5,047 nt of DNA from NCBI GenBank assembly GCA_030624545.1, contig JAUXJX010000191.1, forward strand, positions 1-5,047, written 5' to 3'. Shown here piece after piece: positions 1 through 5,047 of the stretch. Source of the stretch: Bacteroidota bacterium (GTDB lineage Bacteria > Zhuqueibacterota > JdFR-76 > DREG01). The number at the start of each line of letters is the position of its first letter. Positions within the stretch are counted from its first letter, which is position 1. A model generated the notes under the pieces. It ran no database searches, was not told the DNA's origin, and was given only the letters and a program-made list of their open reading frames with translations. Both the position numbers and the translations under genes were made by a program.

Positions 1-2485
1 CATCAGTTACGACTGTATCGTTATTGAGCAGCAAGACATATTCACCGCTGGCCGCTGATATTCCCTGGTTGTTGCCGGTGGCAAATCCGAGATTTTCAGG
101 ATTTGTAATTACCCGAACGTTTCCGTGCGATGTCTTGTACTTGCGCAAAAATTCAGGCGTTTCATCTGTTGAGCCGTTGTCCACTATAATGACTTCGTGT
201 GGTTGGGTAGTAAACGCCTCAATACTTGCAAGACAGCGTTTCGTCTGTTCTGCCCCATTAAATGCCAGGATGATGATCGACGTGAATTTGGGCGCCCATT
301 TCTTGGGCCTTCGGCAAATCGCAACACCGTATTCACCCGTAAAGGTAGGGGCATAATCGGGTGAGCGGCTTTGTGAATAGAATCGGTCCCCTCTCTGAAA
401 CCGAACTTCTACATTGTCGAAGAACTTCCGAAGGAATGGTTCGAATGTTTTGCGTTGGTAGTAAGCCACATGGTAAGGATTTCCAACGTCGCCGCCTAGC
501 GGAGTCGATATGGCCAGCTTTCCGTCATGGTCCAATATCCGGGTTACTTCCTGTAGGAATTGTTCACCGTCGTCGATATGCTCAAGCGTTTCAAAACTGA
601 CGATGAGGTCAAAAGAATCATTTGAAAGAGGCAGATGCCTGATGTCCATAATCCCGAAATGCAGATTCGGGTATTCGTAGGCTGATTTGCCATAATTGAT
701 GGCTTCCGGCGTAATATCCCCACCTACGATGCATTTTGCAGTTCCGGCCAAAAGGTGAGATCCGTAGCCAACGCCACATGCCACGTCGAGAACGCGTTTA
801 CCCTGGGCCATCTTGACAACAGATTTGTAGCGTGCCCAATGCTCTCGCATTATGGCTTCGTCCATATTTGGAGCCAGGGGCATCGCACGCTCGCCTGTAA
901 AGAGCATTGATTCAGGTTGGCTATGTGATAAGATGCCATGCCTCTCTGGCAGGGCCGCCCGCGTAGGCCTCACAAACCAGTCGTCTAGGCTCCATAATTC
1001 TCTCGGCGCCGGGACATTATTGTCTCCATAATGCGCTTCCAATTTTTCATAGAGTCTGTCTGCACTTTGTTGGAGAAGGACGTCGGTTTTCTCTGCATTT
1101 TCAGTCTTAAAGCTGGTCTGACCGTCATGATGGATAAATGTATCTGTTGCGATAAGAAGGCTGTAACCGAACTGCCTGAGCCGCCATGACAGTTCCAGGT
1201 CATCGTTGCCTAAGAATAGGTCCTCATCCAAGAGTCCAGCATGCTCCAGCACCTTCCTGGGCAACATCATGCAAAAACCAATAAGCAATTTGGTGTCAAC
1301 CGATTTGGCCCTATTATGTCGAATCAAGGCATCGATCAGCTCATTCATACCGATGTTTTCAGGAGAATCTTTTGGCAAGTGAAGTTGAAATTTCTGTAAT
1401 CCGGCAACATAATTAGACAAAGGGCCAACGGCGCCAACTTTGGGGCCGAAATGGGCTTTCATCCTGAATAACCATCCCGGGTAAACGACAGTATCCGGAT
1501 TGAGGAGCACAACGAATTCTCCCACAGAGGCACGAATACCCTGGTTGCATGCCCGGGCAAATCCCTCATTTTCTTCATTTTGAATGATGGAAATGGGCAG
1601 ACCGGGTCTACAGAACTTATCGATGATATGGCGTATTCCCCCTCTTGACGCATTGTCGACAACAATAATCTCATATGGAATTGTGGTATTTGCCACCACG
1701 CTGGACAGACATCTTTCCAGCGATTTCCCCGAATTGTAAGAGACGACGATGATGGAAACCACAGGCTCTGACTTGGCTTGGTTATCAGCGTTATCGGAAT
1801 CGCATTCTTTCGCCTTTTTCAGCCCTCGCCCATGATGGTGGCAAAGACTTGGATCGACGATCCGTGAAGCGATTGGCTCTAGATCAAGCTCTATTTCCAA
1901 AAAATCGCTAAGTTTACTCAGAATTTTCGGCCGTTCTTTTTGAAAAAGATCTTCATAATTGATGTGAAATAGGGCGTATTTTTTTGCGTTTGATGCGCCG
2001 CGCTGATTGTATTCGCGCCGCAATTGTCTGCATTGCTCTGCCGGAGAACCGTCTCGTCTCATGAGGGATGCAGCAACCGCATCCTCCTGGCGACTGATAA
2101 AGATCACTTTGACATTTTTACCTGCAAAAATTTTCTCCCAAACGGGCAATGTCAGGCAAAAACGCGGATCTTTGATTACGGAGCGACTGTGCCGGGTATA
2201 CTCTTCGATGATAGCAGTGGATTCTGGTTCGATGCTGAATCTTTCGATGCTTTCATTCGGAGGGGGATTATCCCAGCTTCCGCCGCAGTGCTGCAGAATC
2301 AGGTCATTACAATGAACGATGGGAGCACTTTCGTAATGTCCTTTCGGATTCCATGCATTGGCGGGAAGAAGCTCTGTCTGCTTCCCCGCATAAAATCCGG
2401 CCTCTACAAGCAGGTTCGCCAATAGGGACGTCCCGCTTCTGTGCATACCAAGAACGAGAGTTATGATTTTTCGCTGGCGAGGCAT
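1..2485 (-). CDS. Multidomain sulfotransferase / GT2 glycosyltransferase / methyltransferase / GT2 glycosyltransferase (C-terminus beyond window)
   Basis: An open frame of 828 codons with no stop runs off the left edge, so the 3' end is missing. Domains in order: (1) residues about 6-220, sulfotransferase: the 5'-phosphosulfate loop GMHRSGTS (13-20), the 3'-phosphate motif with Arg132 and Ser140 eight residues apart, and VDPSLCHHH (210-218). (2) A polar linker (223-240), then GT2 about 241-460: SIIVVSYN (244-251), VVDNAS (275-280), LLNPDT (327-332), NDDLE (427-431), and His452-His453. (3) Class I SAM methyltransferase about 530-720: TGERAMP (530-536), EHWARY (548-553), motif I LDVACGVGYG (566-575), SFETLEHIDD (630-639). 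(4) A second GT2 from about 734: IIVDNGSTDE (766-775), LLLNNDT (818-824), cut shortly after. The start at 2485 is favoured because an in-frame TGA lies at 2513-2515 with no ATG, GTG or TTG between; the ribosome binding site is weak. There is no signal peptide or membrane segment, so it is probably cytoplasmic. Family knowledge: such fusions assemble and modify surface glycans. A flagellin target is inferred only from the flagellar neighbours; a polysaccharide target is possible. Confidence 0.93.
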   Translation of the reverse strand, partial: MPRQRKIITLVLGMHRSGTSLLANLLVEAGFYAGKQTELLPANAWNPKGHYESAPIVHCNDLILQHCGGSWDNPPPNESIERFSIEPESTAIIEEYTRHSRSVIKDPRFCLTLPVWEKIFAGKNVKVIFISRQEDAVAASLMRRDGSPAEQCRQLRREYNQRGASNAKKYALFHINYEDLFQKERPKILSKLSDFLEIELDLEPIASRIVDPSLCHHHGRGLKKAKECDSDNADNQAKSEPVVSIIVVSYNSGKSLERCLSSVVANTTIPYEIIVVDNASRGGIRHIIDKFCRPGLPISIIQNEENEGFARACNQGIRASVGEFVVLLNPDTVVYPGWLFRMKAHFGPKVGAVGPLSNYVAGLQKFQLHLPKDSPENIGMNELIDALIRHNRAKSVDTKLLIGFCMMLPRKVLEHAGLLDEDLFLGNDDLELSWRLRQFGYSLLIATDTFIHHDGQTSFKTENAEKTDVLLQQSADRLYEKLEAHYGDNNVPAPRELWSLDDWFVRPTRAALPERHGILSHSQPESMLFTGERAMPLAPNMDEAIMREHWARYKSVVKMAQGKRVLDVACGVGYGSHLLAGTAKCIVGGDITPEAINYGKSAYEYPNLHFGIMDIRHLPLSNDSFDLIVSFETLEHIDDGEQFLQEVTRILDHDGKLAISTPLGGDVGNPYHVAYYQRKTFEPFLRKFFDNVEVRFQRGDRFYSQSRSPDYAPTFTGEYGVAICRRPKKWAPKFTSIIILAFNGAEQTKRCLASIEAFTTQPHEVIIVDNGSTDETPEFLRKYKTSHGNVRVITNPENLGFATGNNQGISAASGEYVLLLNNDTVVTD

Positions 2486-2514
2486 CTCACTGAGCTTTCG
2501 AAATAGAACTTTTC

Positions 2515-2543
2515 AATATGCCTGTGGTCCGGCTGGTAATCAA
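2515..2543 (-). promoter_or_regulatory. Possible sigma70-type promoter for the multidomain glycosyltransferase gene
   Basis: On the minus strand TTGATT (2543-2538) and CATATT (2520-2515) are separated by exactly 17 bases. Each matches its consensus box at four of six positions. Transcription from here would start some 20-25 bases before the ATG at 2485. This is a weak match that could arise by chance. Read-through from csrA is an equal alternative, since no clear terminator lies between the genes. Confidence 0.2.
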
Positions 2544-2638
2544 CTGCTCAAAAATCTCTGGTGATGGGCGAACTCTTGTCAGAACAGGGTATTCAGGATA
2601 TGTTTGAATTGCGGATGTGAGACTGATAGACAAGTGGA

Positions 2639-2649
2639 GGCTCCCTGCC
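2639..2649 (-). promoter_or_regulatory. Candidate CsrA-binding site in the csrA-glycosyltransferase spacer
   Basis: The minus-strand RNA would read GGC, AGGGA, GCC: a short 3-bp stem presenting GGA in a five-base loop, within the sequence CAGGGAG, which fits the CARGGA core of known CsrA sites. It lies about 155 bases before the start of the glycosyltransferase gene, so it would not directly mask that ribosome binding site. The stem is short, and a GGA is common by chance. It would matter only if the transcript continues through this spacer. Confidence 0.2.
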
Positions 2650-2699
2650 AACTAAGTCTTCAGGATTTTCCTGGCTCAAAAATAATCAATCACTTCGCT

Positions 2700-2942
2700 T
2701 CATTTCTTGGCCGCCCTACTTTTTACTAATTTGGCAAGGGAATTAAGGTATGCTTTATCCGATTTGGCTGCGTCCAGATTCTGCCTCTTGATCTTTTCAA
2801 GAAGCTCCTTTCGGTAGATATATATTTCCGGCGGTGCCTCGATGCCGATCTTAACCTGTCCCCCTCTTACCTCGACAACGGTAACTACGACTTCTTCGCC
2901 TATGATTAGGCTCTCGCCTGACTTCCTTGTCAATACTAGCAT
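2700..2942 (-). CDS. csrA: Carbon storage regulator CsrA, translational regulator (FliW-responsive type)
   Basis: 80 residues. CsrA is a small homodimeric RNA-binding protein that binds GGA motifs in mRNA leaders and usually blocks ribosome access. The whole family signature is present: MLVLTRKSGE at the N-terminus, with Leu4 and Arg6 of the RNA-binding strand; GQVKIGIEAP (28-37); and YIYRKELLEKI (41-51) with Arg44, the other key RNA-contacting residue. It is longer than the 61-residue E. coli protein; the extra C-terminus (about 52-80) is lysine- and alanine-rich and probably helical. Asn55 lies where Bacillus subtilis CsrA has the Asn55 needed for FliW binding, which agrees with fliW being the gene just before it. 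TGA stop at 2700-2702. The start is fixed by the MLVLTR beginning and by the Shine-Dalgarno sequence AGGA eight bases before the ATG. It probably represses flagellin translation until FliW, freed by flagellin export, sequesters it (known in Bacillus; inferred here). Confidence 0.98.
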   Translation of the reverse strand: MLVLTRKSGESLIIGEEVVVTVVEVRGGQVKIGIEAPPEIYIYRKELLEKIKRQNLDAAKSDKAYLNSLAKLVKSRAAKK

Positions 2943-2963
2943 TTTATCTTTCCTGATAAAATG
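2940..2963 (-). promoter_or_regulatory. Hairpin over the csrA ribosome binding site and start codon; probable CsrA autoregulatory site
   Basis: The minus strand has a perfect 9-bp inverted repeat, CATTTTATC (2963-2955) and GATAAAATG (2948-2940), around the six-base loop AGGAAA (2954-2949). The final ATG of the second arm is the csrA start codon, and the loop is its Shine-Dalgarno sequence. A GGA displayed in a hairpin loop at the ribosome binding site is the preferred CsrA target, and CsrA is known to repress its own translation in E. coli. Two further GGA triplets lie upstream in the same leader at 2982-2984 and 3016-3018. Autoregulation here is inferred from structure. Simple start-codon masking, or coupling to fliW translation, is the alternative. 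Confidence 0.6.
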
Positions 2964-3037
2964 AAGGGTTTCTTGGTTGATTCCATTTTAGGTTTCGACC
3001 TGTTTGCGAAAAATCTCCACACAAAAAAACGTTTTGA

Positions 3038-3565
3038 CTATTCTTCCACACAGACCGTGTCCAGTTTTTGTGCTTTTGTTCTGTGCTTTCCATTGCCTGG
3101 ATTTCTGTCCGTTTTGATAATCGGATGCCTTGTGGAGAACTCCTCGTTAGCCACAATGATCTGCTTCCCCAGTTTTTTTGATGTGTTGATCAGCAAAGGA
3201 CCCTGTAAATTTGCTGTGGATCTGCTCGGGTCTGCGGCCACTGTAACAATTGCCACAAGGACCAGATTGTCCTGTCCCTCGGTCCTTAATTCCAGCAAAT
3301 CCGATTCATACAGCTTTGGCTTATATTCCGGCATAAAAAGCTGGGGATCGATCAGCACGAACGCCAGATCAGGATCCTCAATGCCGATCAACCAGTAGAA
3401 CGGCAAAGTGTCTTCTGACTGCAGAAGCGCGTATTGGGAGGATCTCTCGAAACCGGGAATCCCCCGCTCAAAAACGACTAACTCATCCCTGTCAATTTCT
3501 ATTTCGCCCCAGCGCCTGGTCTTGACTTTTATCTTACCCGATGTTACGGCCACTTCGCTCACCAT
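3038..3565 (-). CDS. fliW: Flagellar assembly factor FliW, CsrA antagonist
   Basis: 175 residues. FliW binds newly made flagellin; when flagellin leaves through the hook, free FliW binds CsrA and relieves its block on flagellin translation (established in Bacillus subtilis, similar in Campylobacter). Family signatures: GEIEID (20-25), VVFERGIPGFE (30-40), PFYWLIGIEDPDLAFVLIDP (55-74), LQGPLLIN (120-127), and EFSTRHPI (142-149). The fold is expected to span about residues 10-150. Residues 151-175 are a basic, polar extension after the STRHP motif, where most FliW proteins soon end. ATG at 3565 follows a strong ribosome binding site. The gene starts 7 bases after flgL and ends 95 bases before csrA, so the two partners are encoded side by side. 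TAG stop at 3038-3040. No membrane segment or signal peptide is present. Confidence 0.97.
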   Translation of the reverse strand: MVSEVAVTSGKIKVKTRRWGEIEIDRDELVVFERGIPGFERSSQYALLQSEDTLPFYWLIGIEDPDLAFVLIDPQLFMPEYKPKLYESDLLELRTEGQDNLVLVAIVTVAADPSRSTANLQGPLLINTSKKLGKQIIVANEEFSTRHPIIKTDRNPGNGKHRTKAQKLDTVCVEE

Positions 3566-3569
3566 ACCA

Positions 3570-3574
3570 CTCCT
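3570..3574 (-). promoter_or_regulatory. fliW ribosome binding site overlapping the flgL stop codon
   Basis: Minus-strand AGGAG at 3574-3570 lies 4 bases before the fliW ATG. It shares two bases with the flgL TAG stop (3575-3573). The overlap fixes the fliW start and implies that ribosomes finishing flgL help initiate fliW. Confidence 0.75.
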
Positions 3575-4481
3575 ATCTCAATGCATTTATTAGGGTTGTA
3601 TTTAGCACCTGTGTTCCCGCAAGAAGGGCTGCTTCGTACGCTGCCAGCGACTGGCTTAATTGCAGCATGGCGTCTGCAAAATCCGTATCTTCGATTTCAG
3701 ACAGTTGCTCGGAGAATTGAACGAAGTCATCGTCCAGCTCCGACTTTCTGTCCAACATATAGCTTGCCCTGGTCCCGATCTCACCGATCAGGCCGACGAT
3801 ATTATCGATGAATTCATTCGACAACCGTCCCATTGATTCCCCTATTTGATCCGGATTGCTGCCGTTCAAGCCGTCCCTTAATTCAATCAGCGTTTCGAAA
3901 AGATCGCCGGTACCATATAAAATGCCATTCGAATCGGCGCTTACCTCCACAGTTGCATCGTCCCCAACCACGCGCGCTACTTTCGCGGCTATGTTTCCAT
4001 TTGGCAGTACGCTGGTTATCTTGTTCTGATCGTCTCTGAAGGCCTGGAATGGCGTCGTTTCCGTTCGCGTCCCGCCAAATACATATCCTTCCACAGACTC
4101 GTTGTTGGCCAGGTTGAGCAAATGTTCCAAGAGCTGGTCTACTTCGATGGCGATGATCGACCTGTCTTGGCTGTTGAATGTCGCATCGTTCCCCATAATT
4201 GCGAGGTCGCGTGCCCTTGTGACCAGATTCTTGACATCATTTAAGACGTTCTCGGCAATTCCGAGTCTGCCTAGTCCGTCTTCAATATTGCGTCCATATT
4301 GGGTGTTCCGCTCAATGCGCGAATGAATCCTTAGCGCCATCATCGTTCCACTCGGGTCGTCAGAGGGCTTATTGAGCTTTTTCCCCGAACTAATCTCACT
4401 GTTGAATTGATCAATTCTGCTCAAATGCCGATTCATATTCAAACTGAAGTTTCTAGCCAATATTTGAGAAGTAATCCGCAT
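3573..4481 (-). CDS. flgL: Flagellar hook-associated protein 3 FlgL (hook-filament junction)
   Basis: 302 residues, close to the usual FlgL length. FlgL forms the outer junction layer between the hook and the flagellin filament and is exported through the flagellar type III system, so it has no Sec signal. The N-terminal flagellin-like coiled domain opens MRITSQILARNF and carries SSGKKLNKPSDDP (31-43), followed by a long helical stretch with NIEDGLGRLGIAENVLNDVK (65-84). YVFGGTRTETTPF (133-145) is the FGG element typical of FlgL at the entry to the variable domain (about 145-225). The C-terminal helix SEIEDTDFADAMLQLSQSLA (261-280), followed by a heptad-like tail ending in NALR, packs with the N-terminal helices in this family. 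The ATG at 4481 lies 3 bases after the flgK stop and 7 bases after GGTGAG (4494-4489), placing it in one transcript with flgK upstream and fliW downstream. The main alternative, flagellin itself, is disfavoured by the position after flgK and the FGG element. Confidence 0.95.
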   Translation of the reverse strand: MRITSQILARNFSLNMNRHLSRIDQFNSEISSGKKLNKPSDDPSGTMMALRIHSRIERNTQYGRNIEDGLGRLGIAENVLNDVKNLVTRARDLAIMGNDATFNSQDRSIIAIEVDQLLEHLLNLANNESVEGYVFGGTRTETTPFQAFRDDQNKITSVLPNGNIAAKVARVVGDDATVEVSADSNGILYGTGDLFETLIELRDGLNGSNPDQIGESMGRLSNEFIDNIVGLIGEIGTRASYMLDRKSELDDDFVQFSEQLSEIEDTDFADAMLQLSQSLAAYEAALLAGTQVLNTTLINALR

Positions 4482-4484
4482 GAA

Positions 4485-5047
4485 CTATCTCACCATATTG
4501 ATTACGGTTTGCATCATCTCGTCAGCCGTTTGAATCACCTTGCTTGCCGCTTCAAAGGCATTCTGATATTGGATCAGGCTTACCATCTCTTCTTCCAGGG
4601 AAACACCCATAATACTCTGGCGCTGTGTTTCCAGCATATTCACGACGTCTGTTTGGGTTTCCAATTTGGTTTGAATTTCACTGCCTTCCTGGCCGACCAT
4701 TGACACAATTGATCGATACATTTCATCTATTGTGCTGGTTCCATTGTTTAAGACTTTTGCATCTCGAATACTGTCAATCTGCAGCGCCCCGGCGCCATCT
4801 CCTCGTTGGCCGTTCTCTGAGACCGCAATATTCGCGAGATCAGATAAGACTGACTGAGACAGTTTGATTGAACCCGCGGTGGCGCCCGCAGGATCAAAGA
4901 AGTCAATCCCTGTGTCGCCGCCGAGAGTGTAGAGCTCGGCGTGAACCGAATTGACCTGCTCCACCAGCTTTTGCGCAATGTCATCGAGATGCTTTCGTTT
5001 GTCCGACGTAGTTGAATTAGCCCAATCCTCCAGACTCTTCTGAGTGC
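4485..5047 (-). CDS. flgK: Flagellar hook-associated protein 1 FlgK (C-terminal 186 residues; N-terminus beyond window)
   Basis: The frame enters from the right edge and ends with TAG at 4485-4487; 186 codons are visible. FlgK is the first hook-filament junction protein, sitting directly on the hook, and is exported by the flagellar secretion system. Recognisable FlgK segments: HLDDIAQKLVEQVNSVHAEL, then LGGDTGIDFFDP, which is the LDxxAxxLxxxVNxxH...G...FF region in the middle of FlgK proteins. The C-terminal helical domain follows, with the diagnostic GVSLEEEMVSLIQYQNAFEA and the terminal KVIQTADEMMQTVINMVR. A GTG at 4964 within this region is an internal codon, not a start, because homologous sequence continues upstream to the window edge. 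The last codons contain the GGTGAG ribosome binding site for flgL, so the two genes are translationally coupled. Confidence 0.95.
   Translation of the reverse strand, partial: TQKSLEDWANSTTSDKRKHLDDIAQKLVEQVNSVHAELYTLGGDTGIDFFDPAGATAGSIKLSQSVLSDLANIAVSENGQRGDGAGALQIDSIRDAKVLNNGTSTIDEMYRSIVSMVGQEGSEIQTKLETQTDVVNMLETQRQSIMGVSLEEEMVSLIQYQNAFEAASKVIQTADEMMQTVINMVR
4489..4494 (-). promoter_or_regulatory. flgL ribosome binding site within the end of flgK
   Basis: Minus-strand GGTGAG (4494-4489) is 7 bases before the flgL ATG and overlaps the last codons of flgK. It supports the ATG at 4481 as the start and coupled translation of the two junction proteins, which are needed in similar amounts. Confidence 0.65.

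Noticed and set aside
24..600. Plus-strand open frames at 24-356 and 361-600
   Set aside because: They lie opposite the second GT2 and the methyltransferase domain, whose minus-strand frame shows clear family motifs. Their own translations show no recognisable features.
985..1674. Small minus-strand open frames at 985-1203 and 1459-1674
   Set aside because: They are in a different frame from the long multidomain gene on the same strand and cover its first GT2 domain. No family motif is visible in them.
2007..2425. Plus-strand open frames of 102 and 133 codons
   Set aside because: They are antisense to the sulfotransferase domain, which carries the expected PAPS-binding motifs. They overlap each other and have no convincing ribosome binding site.
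2629..2652. TTGGCA...CTTG resembling a sigma54 promoter on the minus strand
   Set aside because: The invariant GG and GC pairs are not at the required ten-base spacing: CC occurs where GC should be.
2661..2673. Inverted repeat CAGGA-TTT-TCCTG after csrA as a terminator or CsrA site
   Set aside because: The stem is only 5 bp with no following T-run in the direction of transcription, and its GGA is paired in the stem, not in the loop.
2546..2683. Ten-base direct repeat GCTCAAAAAT at 2546-2555 and 2674-2683
   Set aside because: It is short, A-rich and present only twice, with no extended similarity around the copies and no sign of a mobile element or attachment site.
3026..3035. AAAACGTTTT palindrome just after the fliW stop, followed by T residues on the minus strand
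   Set aside because: The arms are contiguous, leaving no room for a loop, and all but the central pairs are A-T, so it is not a plausible intrinsic terminator.
2961..3398. Plus-strand open frame of 145 codons opposite fliW
   Set aside because: Its ATG comes from the inverted repeat at the csrA start, and the rest mirrors fliW. The minus-strand FliW motifs are unambiguous.
4485..4964. Separate 159-codon gene starting at a GTG at 4964
   Set aside because: The same frame stays open to the right edge with sequence that continues the FlgK pattern, so the GTG is an internal valine codon of flgK.

Overview
The window is a bacterial chromosomal segment whose genes all lie on the minus strand. Reading from right to left, in the direction of transcription, the order is flgK (3' part only), flgL, fliW, csrA, and then a very long open frame that leaves the left edge. 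The first four form a late flagellar locus: the two hook-filament junction proteins, followed by the FliW/CsrA pair that controls flagellin translation in many flagellated bacteria. The pairing of fliW with csrA, and a CsrA tail carrying Asn55, point to a lineage using the FliW-CsrA switch (for example Desulfobacterota, Nitrospirota or Firmicutes) rather than an enterobacterium. The Gram-negative anaerobe-like impression is inference only; no marker here fixes the taxon.

Right part (3038-5047): flgK, flgL and fliW are packed with gaps of 3 and 7 bases. The ribosome binding site of each downstream gene overlaps the end of the gene before it, so they are almost certainly one translationally coupled transcript. 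Middle (2700-3037): csrA follows after a 95-base leader. The csrA start codon lies in a perfect 9-bp inverted repeat whose six-base loop holds its Shine-Dalgarno sequence and a GGA. This is the geometry expected of an autoregulatory CsrA-binding hairpin.

Left part (1-2485): one uninterrupted frame of at least 828 codons fills half the window and is cut by the left edge. My translation shows an N-terminal PAPS-type sulfotransferase, a GT2 glycosyltransferase, a SAM-dependent methyltransferase, and the start of a second GT2 glycosyltransferase. The two GT2 modules are visibly related to each other. The location beside late flagellar genes suggests, but does not prove, that it builds a sulfated and methylated glycan on flagellin or on a cell-surface polymer. 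A 214-base spacer separates it from csrA, with only weak promoter-like and CsrA-site-like sequences and no convincing terminator.

Taken together: FlgK and FlgL make the junction on which the filament is assembled, FliW and CsrA match flagellin synthesis to export, and the large enzyme may decorate the filament. The most notable items are the four-domain sulfotransferase/glycosyltransferase/methyltransferase fusion and the hairpin over the csrA start.
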